Assembly (NCBI GenBank): GCA_050251035.1
Contig: JBFWNN010000012.1
Coordinates: 38,686-102,685 of the forward strand
Source of the DNA: Taklimakanibacter sp050251035
Lineage (GTDB): Bacteria; Pseudomonadota; Alphaproteobacteria; Rhizobiales; Aestuariivirgaceae
Reading direction: 5' to 3'
Length of the DNA: 64,000 nucleotides
This document shows, piece by piece, positions 9,527-18,805 of this stretch. How positions within the stretch are numbered: position 1 is the stretch's first letter; each line of letters begins with the position of its first letter. Position numbers and translations under genes: made by a program. The notes beneath the pieces are model-generated. The model was not told the origin of the DNA, searched no databases, and saw nothing but the letters and a program-made list of their open reading frames with translations.

Positions 9527-10453
9527 TTACCGGTTGGCCAGGCTGCCGATCACGTTGCAGATGATGCGCGCGGCGGTGAAGGCGCCGATGCCGCCCTGGT
9601 CGCGGCCGGGGACGAACTCGATCAGGTCGAAGCCGACGAGCCTCGCCTTGGCGATGGCGCCCTGGATCAGGCGCGTCACCTGCGTGTGGGTAAGGCCGCC
9701 CGTCGAGGGATAGGCGACCGCCGGCATGATCGACCAGTCGAGGGCGTCGCAATCGAGCGTGACGAGGAGCGAGGCCCCCGCTGCGATCTCCGCCAGCGCC
9801 AGCCCGATGCCGTGCTCGTGAATGTCCGCCGCAGTGATGAGCCTGGCGCCCCAGGCCTCGGCGTCGCGCACCTCGCTTTCGCGCGCCGAGCCCATGCCGC
9901 GCATGCCGACCTGGACGATCTTGCCGACATGCGCCATCTCGGAGGCGCGGCGCATGGTGCTGGAAAAGCCCAGGCGCTCGCCGTAACGTTCCTCGCGCCA
10001 GTCGATATGGGCGTCGATCTGCAGGATGGTGAGCGGCGCTTCGTCCGCCAAGGCCGAGAAGCCCGCGATGAAGGGAATGGGCGTCGAATCATCGCCGCCC
10101 AGCATGATCGGCACCGCGCCATTGGCGAGGACGTTGCGGGTGCACGCCTCGATCATTGCGCGGTTGCGCGCCGCCTGCCGCGGCCCGGTCGGCAGGTCGC
10201 CGAGATCGGCGAAACGATATTTGTGGCCCTTGCCGAGCAAAGGCCCGCCGAAATCGAAATCCCAGGAGTCGATGAAAGCCTGATCGGCCTTGAGCGCCTT
10301 GCGCAGGACATTGGGGGCCCGCTCATAGGGGCGGTTGTCGATGCCGCGATAGAGCGTGCCATGCGGCGCGCCGAAGAGAGCGACGTCGAAATCCCGGGCC
10401 GAGGCGGAAAAGCGGCTGCCGAGAAAAGTTACGGGCGGCTTCTTGAGTTTCAT
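9527..10453 (-). CDS. Ureohydrolase (agmatinase/arginase fold) with altered metal ligand
   Basis: Member of the arginase/agmatinase/guanidinobutyrase superfamily, 308 residues. The two-manganese site motifs are visible: IDAHIDWRE (D-H-D ligands) and TLDCDALDW (D-x-D ligands). The first motif, normally GGDHS, reads GGDDS here, so the first histidine ligand is replaced by aspartate. The proline that usually follows the D-x-D motif is also replaced (DALDW). The enzyme should hydrolyse a guanidino compound to urea plus an amine, but the altered site makes the substrate uncertain. It starts 22 bp after the histidine kinase gene in the same direction and may share its transcript. Confidence 0.85.
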   Translation of the reverse strand: MKLKKPPVTFLGSRFSASARDFDVALFGAPHGTLYRGIDNRPYERAPNVLRKALKADQAFIDSWDFDFGGPLLGKGHKYRFADLGDLPTGPRQAARNRAMIEACTRNVLANGAVPIMLGGDDSTPIPFIAGFSALADEAPLTILQIDAHIDWREERYGERLGFSSTMRRASEMAHVGKIVQVGMRGMGSARESEVRDAEAWGARLITAADIHEHGIGLALAEIAAGASLLVTLDCDALDWSIMPAVAYPSTGGLTHTQVTRLIQGAIAKARLVGFDLIEFVPGRDQGGIGAFTAARIICNVIGSLANR

Positions 10454-10475
10454 CCGCTCTCTATCCCACAGAGAG

Positions 10476-12323
10476 TCAGGCGGCGCCAGGGGACCCCGCG
10501 GCTGACGGCGCGGCCGGGCGCGGCCATTTCACGCGTTCGGCCGGCAGCGAGAAGCGCGCGGTGGTTCCCGCGCCCGGCACGCTCGTCAAGGTCACGTCTC
10601 CGCCATGCAGCCGCGCCAGCCGGCGGGCAATGGCCAGGCCGAGGCCGATGCCGGCATGGCGCCGGGACGCGCCCGTGTCGCCCTGCTCGAAAGGCTCGAA
10701 TATCCGCTCGATGTCCTTCGCCTCTATGCCGATGCCATGATCCTCGATGACGAAGGCGAGGCCGTCTTCGGCAGAGCGCTCGATCTCCAGATGCGCGGAC
10801 TTTCCCGGTGTCGAGAACTTGATCGCATTGGTGATCAGATTGATCAGCACCTGGCGGATGCGGGTCATGTCGCCAAGAATTTCGGCCGTTCGGTCGAGGC
10901 TGATCGACAGCGGTATGTCGGCCGCCTTGGCCTGCTCGCGGCACATCTTGTAGGCGATCTCGAAGATCTCGGCCGCGTCCATCTCCTGCTCGACCAGGCT
11001 GAGCGCGCCGCGCTCGATGCGGGTGACGTCGAGAATGTCGGCGATGATGCTGCGCAAGTGGCTGCTGCTCTGCAGGATGGTCGAGGCATATTCGGAATAG
11101 ACCGGGCTGCCGAGCGGCCCCTCGCGCTGGGCGACGAGCATCTCGGAAAAGCCGACGATGGCGTTCAGCGGCGTCTTGAGCTCGTGGCTGGTGATGGCGA
11201 GGAACTGCGACTTGGCGCTCGAGGCGCGCTCGGCCTCCTCCTTGGCCTTGATGAGATCGAGCTGGGCGCGCCGTTCGAGCGAGATGTCGCGGATCACCCC
11301 GCGATAGCCCAGGAACTCGCCGGCATGGCCGCGCAGCGGCTGGGCGGTCACCATCCACCAGTCGCTGCTCGAGGTTCCCCGCCTCACCTCCAGGCGCAGG
11401 GCTTCGATCGCCACGTGGTTTCCGGACAGCTTGAGGAAGTCGTCCCAGCCCTCGGCCTCGGGCGATGCGACCGCCGCCTCCTGGAACGTCTTGCCGAGGA
11501 GCTGGCGCGCGTCCAGGCCGACGAGCTGCGGCAGGCGGTCGGAGAAATAGACGAGCTTTGCCGTGCCGTCGGTCTCCCACAAGAGGTCGCTCGAGCAGCT
11601 CTCGAAATCCTTCAGCAGGAGGGAGATGAACTCGCCCTGCCGGTTCATCTCGTAATTGTCGGCGGCGCGCCGGATGAGGGTGTGGTGCAGCGCCAGGCTC
11701 ATCAGCGACATCAGGAAAGCGATGACGACCGCGATGAAGCCGAGAATGAGGTCGATGTCCTCGCCATGACGGATCTCGCCCACGAAAATGGCGCCGCTCA
11801 CCACGGTGGTGAAGGCGATCGAGGCGGAGGGCAGCCGGGTGAGCGCGAAGGCGCCGGTCACCGAGGCGGTGAAGGCTATCGCGGTGATGACATGCTGGGT
11901 GTCTCTGGGCGCATCGGGAAAGAGCTGGAGCGGCGGGAAGGCCCACAGCACGGCGAAGGCGAGGCTTCCCGCCTCGATGAGGCCGATGGTGCGGCGGCTG
12001 CTGCTGATGAAATTGCGGCTCCTGGACCAGGTGTGCAGGACCGCCGCTGTCAGCGCCGCCTGCGCCACGGTCCAGATGGTGAGCCAGAGATTGTCCACGG
12101 ATCCGGAGCCGAACCACAGGATGACGAGGACCGCCAGAATGTTGGCGCCCATCACATAGGGGCGGAACTGGGCGAGGGGGGCGATCTGCTCGGCCCGGAA
12201 CCGGCCGATGTCGAATTTGAGCCGCGGGCCGAAGTCGCCGACGAACGGCCCCGGGGCCTGGCGAAGCTCGCTCAGGGAGCGCCGTCCCCATTGCCCGAGA
12301 GGGCCATCGCTTAGCGTCGGCAT
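10476..12323 (-). CDS. Membrane-bound PAS sensor histidine kinase
   Basis: Hybrid-free sensor kinase of 615 residues. Residues about 50-215 contain several hydrophobic segments (five or six membrane helices), then comes a PAS domain at about 235-350 ending in GYRGVIRDISLERR. A short coiled coil follows, then the HisKA box FLAITSHELKTPLNAIVGFS with phospho-acceptor His380. The HATPase_c domain shows its N box (LINLITNAIKFS), G1 box (EDHGIGIEAKDIERIFEPFE) and G2 box (GIGLGLAIARRLA). There is no large periplasmic sensor loop, so it probably senses within the membrane or cytoplasm. No response regulator gene lies beside it; the ureohydrolase gene follows after 22 bp. Confidence 0.92.
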   Translation of the reverse strand: MPTLSDGPLGQWGRRSLSELRQAPGPFVGDFGPRLKFDIGRFRAEQIAPLAQFRPYVMGANILAVLVILWFGSGSVDNLWLTIWTVAQAALTAAVLHTWSRSRNFISSSRRTIGLIEAGSLAFAVLWAFPPLQLFPDAPRDTQHVITAIAFTASVTGAFALTRLPSASIAFTTVVSGAIFVGEIRHGEDIDLILGFIAVVIAFLMSLMSLALHHTLIRRAADNYEMNRQGEFISLLLKDFESCSSDLLWETDGTAKLVYFSDRLPQLVGLDARQLLGKTFQEAAVASPEAEGWDDFLKLSGNHVAIEALRLEVRRGTSSSDWWMVTAQPLRGHAGEFLGYRGVIRDISLERRAQLDLIKAKEEAERASSAKSQFLAITSHELKTPLNAIVGFSEMLVAQREGPLGSPVYSEYASTILQSSSHLRSIIADILDVTRIERGALSLVEQEMDAAEIFEIAYKMCREQAKAADIPLSISLDRTAEILGDMTRIRQVLINLITNAIKFSTPGKSAHLEIERSAEDGLAFVIEDHGIGIEAKDIERIFEPFEQGDTGASRRHAGIGLGLAIARRLARLHGGDVTLTSVPGAGTTARFSLPAERVKWPRPAAPSAAGSPGAA

Positions 12324-12437
12324 GATGCTCCGCCCAATCCTTTGCCTCCGTCTATTATCCGGGCGCGGCTTGGACTTGCGTTAAGGTGTCGCCGGTTCTT
12401 CCGCTTTGGTTAACAATCCGGTACTGCAAGGTTCATC

Positions 12438-13457
12438 ATGGCGAACCCCACAGACAGCGGCCCCATGGCGGCGGGCCGCATCGGCGTCCTCATCGTCAAT
12501 CTGGGAACGCCGGAAGCGACCTCCTATTGGCCGATGCGCCGCTACCTGAAGGAGTTCCTTTCGGACCCAAGGGTGGTCGAGACCAATCGGCTCTTGTGGT
12601 GGGTCATCCTCAACGGCATCGTGCTCACGACCCGCCCGAAGCGCAGCGGCCATGCCTATGACAAGATATGGAACCGCGCGAGGAACGAATCGCCGCTCAA
12701 GACCATCACCCGCGCCCAGGCGGAAAAGCTCGCGGCCGAACTCAAGGGCGACGGGCCGATCGTCCTCGATTGGGGCATGCGCTACGGATTGCCGCCGGTC
12801 GGCGAACGCCTCAAGGCGCTGAAAGAGCAGGGCTGCGAGCGCATCCTCGTCTTCCCGCTCTATCCGCAATACAGCGCCGCGACGACGGCGACGGTCGCGG
12901 ACAAGGTCTTCGCGGCCATGGCGCAGTTGCGCTGGCAGCCGGCCTTGCGTTTCGTTCCACCCTATTATGACGAGCCCGCTCATATCGATGCGCTGGCGCG
13001 GAGCATCGATGCGCATCTCGGCACGCTCGACTGGACGCCCGACGCCATCCTCGCCTCCTATCACGGCCTGCCGGAAAGTTACGTCGCGGCGGGCGACCCC
13101 TATTACCGGCACTGCCAGGAAACGACCCGGCTCCTGCGCGAGAAGCTCGGCCTGCCGGACACGAAGCTCAGGCTCGTCTTCCAGTCGCGCTTCGGGCGCG
13201 CCGAATGGATCAAGCCCTATGCGCAGGACACGGTGGCGAGCCTGCCCGGCCAGGGAGTGCGCAATCTGGTGATGGTCATGCCGGGCTTCGCCGCCGACTG
13301 CGTCGAGACCCTGGAAGAGGTCGGCATCGGCCTCGCCGAGACCTTTCGCGAAAACGGCGGAATAAACTTTTCGGCCGTGCCGTGTCTCAACGATTCGGCC
13401 ACCGCCGTCGCGATGATGGCATCGTTAATCCGTAAGGAATTGGCCGGATGGCTATGA
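12438..13457 (+). CDS. hemH: Ferrochelatase
   Basis: Inserts ferrous iron into protoporphyrin IX, the last step of protoheme synthesis, at the cytoplasmic face of the inner membrane. The protein has 339 residues, the family length. The N-terminal strand reads GVLIVNLGTPEATSYWPMRR. The active-site histidine is His209 in ILASYHGLPESYV and the acidic metal-path residue is Glu290 in PGFAADCVETLEEV. AAGG stands about 7 bp before the ATG. It is monocistronic in appearance, divergent from the histidine kinase gene and followed after 90 bp by the SPFH gene. Confidence 0.96.
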   Translation: MANPTDSGPMAAGRIGVLIVNLGTPEATSYWPMRRYLKEFLSDPRVVETNRLLWWVILNGIVLTTRPKRSGHAYDKIWNRARNESPLKTITRAQAEKLAAELKGDGPIVLDWGMRYGLPPVGERLKALKEQGCERILVFPLYPQYSAATTATVADKVFAAMAQLRWQPALRFVPPYYDEPAHIDALARSIDAHLGTLDWTPDAILASYHGLPESYVAAGDPYYRHCQETTRLLREKLGLPDTKLRLVFQSRFGRAEWIKPYAQDTVASLPGQGVRNLVMVMPGFAADCVETLEEVGIGLAETFRENGGINFSAVPCLNDSATAVAMMASLIRKELAGWL

Positions 13458-13547
13458 AAGGGCTTGCGATTCATCAACGTGCCCCTATGTTAGCTGCCCA
13501 GAGAGGGCGCTTGACTACTTTCCTAGTTTGAGGTTTGGAGACGGCTT

Positions 13548-14558
<1,011 letters not shown>

Positions 14559-14576
14559 CCTGAACGGAGCGGCCAA

Positions 14577-15023
14577 ATGCAGCAGCTCTTTCCCTTCCTC
14601 GGCGGCTGGATCTGGTGGGTGATCGCCGGCCTGCTGCTGCTCATCGAGCTGATCCTGCCTGGCGTATTCTTCATGTGGCTGGGACTCGCCGCGGCGATGG
14701 TCGGCATCATCGACCTCTTCGCCGATCTGTCCTGGCAGATCGAGATCGCGCTGTTCGCCGTGTTCGCGGTGCTCCTGGTCCTCGTCGTGCGGCCGCGGGT
14801 GAAATTCCCGGAAGGCGAGGCCTCGAACCTCAACCAGCGCATGCTCGACTATGTCGGGCGCTCCTATGTGCTGCACGAGCCGATCGTGAACGGACGCGGC
14901 AAGGTCAGGATCGACGACACGCTATGGGTGGTGAGCGGCGCCGATCGCGACAAGGGCGAATGGATCAAGGTCAAGGGCGTCGACGGGACGCGGCTCGTCG
15001 TCGAGCCGGCGAACCGGCCTTAA
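14577..15023 (+). CDS. NfeD family membrane protein (short form)
   Basis: Short NfeD1b-type protein of 148 residues. Three hydrophobic segments occupy residues about 8-75, and the C-terminal part forms an OB-fold domain (GRSYVLHEPIVNGRGKVRID, then GADRDKGEWIKVKGVDG). It lacks the protease domain of long NfeD proteins. NfeD proteins work with the neighbouring SPFH protein, and the OB domain is thought to contact the SPFH ring. GGAG about 10 bp before the ATG and the 18 bp gap indicate co-transcription with the SPFH gene. It converges on the KdsD-type gene, 22 bp away. Confidence 0.92.
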   Translation: MQQLFPFLGGWIWWVIAGLLLLIELILPGVFFMWLGLAAAMVGIIDLFADLSWQIEIALFAVFAVLLVLVVRPRVKFPEGEASNLNQRMLDYVGRSYVLHEPIVNGRGKVRIDDTLWVVSGADRDKGEWIKVKGVDGTRLVVEPANRP

Positions 15024-15045
15024 AGAAGATTCCGTTCAAGCCGTT

Positions 15046-16047
15046 CTATTTAACGCCTTGCCGCAGCAGGTCGTGGACATGCACGAGGCCGACCGGCCGG
15101 CTCTCGCCGTCGACCACGAACAAGGCGGTGATCTTCGATGAATTTAGATATTCGAGCGCTTCCGAAGCCAGCATGTCGGCGGTGATCGTGCGCGGCGTCG
15201 TGGTCATCACGTCGGCGACCATGAGGTCGATGAGGTCGCGCGACATGTGCCGGCGCAAGTCGCCATCCGTCAATATGCCGACGAGCCTGCCTGCGTCGTC
15301 GACGACGCCCAGGCAGCCCAGGCTCTTCTGGGTCATGATCACCAGCGCCTCGGCCATGGGCGTGGCGGGCGCCACCAGCGGCAGCTGCGGCGCCTTGTGC
15401 ATGATCTCCCTGACATAGGTGAGCGCGGCACCGAGCAGGCCGCCCGGATGGAAGGTCTTGAACTGCGCCGCATTGAAGCCGCGCTCCTCGAGCAGCGCCA
15501 AGGCGAGCGCATCGCCCATCGCGAGCTGCAGCAGGGTCGACGTGGTCGGCGCCATGCCGATCGGGCAGGCCTCGCGCGCATCGGGCAGGCAGAGCACGAC
15601 GTCGGAGAGGGCGGCGAGCGTGCTTTCGGCGCGGCTCGTAAGGCCGATGATCTTCACGTCGAAACGCTTGGCGTAATCGAGTATGGCGCGCAGCTCCGCC
15701 GTCTCGCCGGAATTGGAGATCATGATGACGACGTCGTCGCGCGCGATCATGCCGAGATCGCCGTGCCCCGCTTCCGCCGGATGAACGAAGAAGGCCGGGG
15801 TCCCGGTCGAGGCGAGGGTGGCCGCGATCTTGCGGCCGATATGGCCGCTCTTGCCCATGCCGGCCACCACCACGCGCCCGGCCGAGCCCCTGATCAGCCG
15901 GACCGCCTCGCCGAAGGCGATGCCGAGCGGGCCGTCGAGCGCCGCGATGAGCTTCGCCAGGGCTTCGCCCTCGATGCCGAGCGTGCGGCGGGCCGAGGCG
16001 ATCCAGCCCCGGACGCCTTCGGCGTCGACTTCAACGACCTTTGCCAT
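15046..16047 (-). CDS. Arabinose-5-phosphate isomerase, KpsF/KdsD/GutQ family
   Basis: Interconverts ribulose-5-phosphate and arabinose-5-phosphate, the entry step to Kdo for lipopolysaccharide or capsule. It has 333 residues. A SIS domain spans about residues 35-180 (GRVVVAGMGKSGHIGRKIAA, then HPAEAGHGDLGMI), followed by two CBS domains (about 210-330; ESLGCLGVVDDAGRLVGILT with TDGDLRR). This layout matches KdsD/KpsF. It is divergent from the outer-membrane barrel gene with 117 bp between the start codons, which fits a shared envelope theme. Whether it serves Kdo or a capsule cannot be decided here. Confidence 0.94.
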   Translation of the reverse strand: MAKVVEVDAEGVRGWIASARRTLGIEGEALAKLIAALDGPLGIAFGEAVRLIRGSAGRVVVAGMGKSGHIGRKIAATLASTGTPAFFVHPAEAGHGDLGMIARDDVVIMISNSGETAELRAILDYAKRFDVKIIGLTSRAESTLAALSDVVLCLPDAREACPIGMAPTTSTLLQLAMGDALALALLEERGFNAAQFKTFHPGGLLGAALTYVREIMHKAPQLPLVAPATPMAEALVIMTQKSLGCLGVVDDAGRLVGILTDGDLRRHMSRDLIDLMVADVMTTTPRTITADMLASEALEYLNSSKITALFVVDGESRPVGLVHVHDLLRQGVK

Positions 16048-16164
16048 GGCTCTCCCTACTCATTCCGACGCCGAGTTGAAAGAGCATATCGGCCGGCCTG
16101 CAGCGCCCGTCAACCGGCCATTAACCATGTTTTCGTTAAGTTTTGCCGAGAACGGGGTTAGTGA

Positions 16165-17535
16165 ATGGTCCGCCAGCGTTTCATATATTGCGGCATCGCG
16201 GCGGCAATCATCCTGAGCGGTGAGGCCAGGGCGCAGGACGCTATCGGCTTGCGGACAAGTCTTGACGTTCCGGAAGCGGCGGGGACGAGCGCCGAGGACG
16301 CACCGCCGGTCGTGCTTGCCGCCAGGCCGACGACCCTCGAGGTCAATCCCATCGTCGAGCCGCCGCCCCCGCCGCCCCGGACGCGGCGCCGAGAGGACGA
16401 CCCTTACCAGGCGCTGGGCATCGCAGCGGGCGGGCTGACCTTGTTTCCGGTGATGCGCGCCGGGATCATCGTCTCGGACAATCCGGGCCGCGTCGAGACC
16501 GATCGCGAGGGCGATATCGGCGCCAGGCTCAGGCCGTCGCTCCGGATCGCCAGCGACTGGATCAGGCATGAGCTCACCATCGAGGGCGCGGGCGACCTCG
16601 TCTTTTACGACGAGCAGACCGAGAATAATTCCAAGGAGGTGGACGCCAACGCCCGGCTGCGTCTCGACGTGCTGCGCTCGACCACGCTCACGCTCGCGGC
16701 GGACGTTGCGGTCTCCGAGGACAATGGCGTCGACAGCGACGTGCCCGATACCGCCATCGGCAACCGCACCGATTATTCCTTCGGCGGGAGTGCCGCCCTG
16801 ACGCATCGCTACGGCCGCCTTTCGGCCACCCTGCGGGCCGGAGTGGACTGGCAATATTACGGCGATGTGGAGCTGGCGGGCGGCGGTGAGGAACGGAATG
16901 CCGACCGCGAATATGTCCAGCCGCAAGCGGTGCTGCGCGTCGGCTACGAAGCTTCGCCCGCCCTGCAGCCTTTCGTGGAAGCAGCCTATACGCCGCGCTT
17001 CCATTTCGAGGACCGTGACCGCAACGGCTTCGATCGCGATTCGGACGGCTATCGCGTCGCCGTCGGCGTCGCCTTCGACCCTTCGCCCATATGGTCGGGC
17101 GAATTGGCGCTCACCTATCTGTGGCGCGACTATGCCGACAAGCGGCTGGACACGCTCGATACCTTCGGCCTGACCGGGCGGGTGACCTGGCGGCCCACCG
17201 AGCTGACGACGCTCGATCTGACCCTCGGCACCGGCCTTGTCGAGACCGCGACCGCCGGCGTGAGCGGCGCCCGCGACTACGAGGCCCGCCTGGGCGTCAG
17301 CCACGACCTGCGCGACTATCTGACGATCCATGGCGGCGCCGGCCTCACCTATGAGGATTTTCAGGGCACGGACGAAACCGAGCTGAAGCTGCGCAGCAAC
17401 GCCGGCGTGCTGTGGCGCATGAACCGCTGGCTGGCCTGGACCTTGGATTACGATTTCATCTACAACGACAACAGTGAGCCGGGCTCCGATTATTACGAGA
17501 ACCGCATCACCGCCGGTATCGAGGTCAGGCGGTAG
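16165..17535 (+). CDS. Predicted outer-membrane beta-barrel protein
   Basis: Exported protein of 456 residues. A signal peptide covers about residues 1-22 (IAAAIILSGEARAQ). A proline-rich linker follows (EPPPPPPRTRRRE), then many alternating amphipathic strands with aromatic girdles (for example RLRPSLRIASDWIRHELTIE and SATLRAGVDWQYYGD). The C-terminus ends in a barrel-closing strand (YYENRITAGIEVRR). It resembles the family of outer-membrane beta-barrel proteins found in alphaproteobacterial polysaccharide or surface loci (BBP2-like), but no substrate or partner can be named. The divergent KdsD-type gene and nearby galU/galE fit an envelope-carbohydrate context. Confidence 0.8.
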   Translation: MVRQRFIYCGIAAAIILSGEARAQDAIGLRTSLDVPEAAGTSAEDAPPVVLAARPTTLEVNPIVEPPPPPPRTRRREDDPYQALGIAAGGLTLFPVMRAGIIVSDNPGRVETDREGDIGARLRPSLRIASDWIRHELTIEGAGDLVFYDEQTENNSKEVDANARLRLDVLRSTTLTLAADVAVSEDNGVDSDVPDTAIGNRTDYSFGGSAALTHRYGRLSATLRAGVDWQYYGDVELAGGGEERNADREYVQPQAVLRVGYEASPALQPFVEAAYTPRFHFEDRDRNGFDRDSDGYRVAVGVAFDPSPIWSGELALTYLWRDYADKRLDTLDTFGLTGRVTWRPTELTTLDLTLGTGLVETATAGVSGARDYEARLGVSHDLRDYLTIHGGAGLTYEDFQGTDETELKLRSNAGVLWRMNRWLAWTLDYDFIYNDNSEPGSDYYENRITAGIEVRR

Positions 17536-17571
17536 CCCACCGCGGCCGAGGTTGACTGCTACACGCCAAAT

Positions 17572-17762
17572 CCTCCCTCCGCCGCCGAAGGCGGGGAGGG
17601 TGGCGCGCGAAACGCGCGACGGGTGGGGTGCCTAATCAAGGGAGCTCTTGCAGGCAAAGGAATTTGCAAGCAGGCCAATCATTGGACATGTCTTGGCGGA
17701 GAGACCCCACCCGTCCGCCCTGCGGGCGGCCACCCTCCCCGCGCTTCGCGCGGCGGAGGGAG
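17572..17762. repeat. Large inverted repeat with nested, covarying hairpins
   Basis: Two arms of about 58 bp (17572-17629 and 17704-17762) are imperfect inverted copies separated by about 74 bp. Each arm contains two GC-rich mini-hairpins joined by conserved linkers (GGGGAGGGTGG and ACGGGTGGGGT). The hairpin stems differ between the arms but each keeps its own pairing (for example CGCCGAAGGCG against GCGCGAAGCGC). It lies between the convergent outer-membrane protein and galU genes. This looks like a mobile palindromic (REP/MITE-like) unit and may also end transcription from both sides. Confidence 0.75.
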
Positions 17763-17783
17763 ATATCGCGCCCGCGCGGAGGT

Positions 17784-18677
17784 CTATCCAAGCCCGCCAA
17801 CCTCGTCGATGATGCGCTTGAGCTCGCGCTTGAAGGCGAGCGAAAGGTCGTCGCGCTCGAGGCCATAGGCGACATTGGCGGTGAGGAAGCCGATCTTGTC
17901 GCCGCAATCATAGGTGCGGCCGGTAAATTTGAGGCCGGAGAATTTCTGCCGCGCCTGCAGACGGATCATCGCGTCGGTGATCTGGATCTCGCCGCCGGCG
18001 CCCGGCTCCTGCTTCTCGATCTCGGCGAAGATCTCGGGCTGCAGGATATAGCGGCCGGAGATGATGAGATTGGAGGGGGCGGCCTCGCGCTTCGGCTTCT
18101 CGACCATGGCCTCGATGGTGAAGGCGCGGCCCGACCAGGCGCCGGGCTTGACCACGCCATAGCGGTGCACATGCTCCCACGGCACTTCCTCGACGGCGAT
18201 GACGTTGCCGCCGCCTTGCGCGTCGTAAACCTCCACCATCTGGCGCAGGCAGCCGGGCTTGGCGTGGATCAGCATGTCGGGAAGGAGGAGGGCGAAGGGC
18301 TCGTCGCCGATGATGTCGCGGGCGCACCATACGGCGTGGCCCAGCCCCAGGGGTTCCTGCTGGCGGGTGAAGCTCGTCTCGCCGGCGCGCGGCAGCGATT
18401 TCTGCAGGAGCTCGAGCTCGGCCGTCTTGTTGCGCTGACGGAGCGTCGCCTCGAGCTCATATTGCTTGTCGAAGTGATCCTCGATGACGCTCTTGTTGCG
18501 GCCGGTGATGAACACGAAATGCTCGATGCCGGCCTCGCGCGCCTCATCGACGACGATCTGGATGACCGGCTTGTCGACGATGGTCAGCATTTCCTTAGGG
18601 ACAGCCTTGGTCGCCGGGAGGAACCGTGTCCCCAGGCCGGCGACGGGGAAAACTGCTTTCTTGATGCGGCGCTGCAT
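17784..18677 (-). CDS. galU: UTP-glucose-1-phosphate uridylyltransferase
   Basis: Makes UDP-glucose for surface polysaccharides. The protein has 297 residues, the usual GalU length. The nucleotidyltransferase signature is KAVFPVAGLGTRFLPATKAV, followed by PKEMLTIVDKPVIQ. The conserved lysine region is VPWEHVHRYGVVKP, and GGEIQITDAM is also a GalU hallmark. GGAG stands about 10 bp before the ATG. It is divergent from galE with 128 bp between the starts, so UDP-glucose and UDP-galactose formation are encoded together. Confidence 0.96.
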   Translation of the reverse strand: MQRRIKKAVFPVAGLGTRFLPATKAVPKEMLTIVDKPVIQIVVDEAREAGIEHFVFITGRNKSVIEDHFDKQYELEATLRQRNKTAELELLQKSLPRAGETSFTRQQEPLGLGHAVWCARDIIGDEPFALLLPDMLIHAKPGCLRQMVEVYDAQGGGNVIAVEEVPWEHVHRYGVVKPGAWSGRAFTIEAMVEKPKREAAPSNLIISGRYILQPEIFAEIEKQEPGAGGEIQITDAMIRLQARQKFSGLKFTGRTYDCGDKIGFLTANVAYGLERDDLSLAFKRELKRIIDEVGGLG

Positions 18678-18805
18678 TTGTGAATTACTCCTTATTAAGC
18701 CTGTTTTCGTGCCGACCCGGAGGCGTGACGCATTCTTGCGCCAATTTGGGTTAAATCGTGAAGACGGGGAACATTTGTGGCGTCGGTTTTTGAAGGAGAA
18801 GCGGC

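Noticed and set aside
16121..16140. CtrA-type box (TTAA repeats) before the outer-membrane barrel gene
   Set aside because: The spacing between the TTAA elements is 11 bp, whereas CtrA sites have 7 bp.
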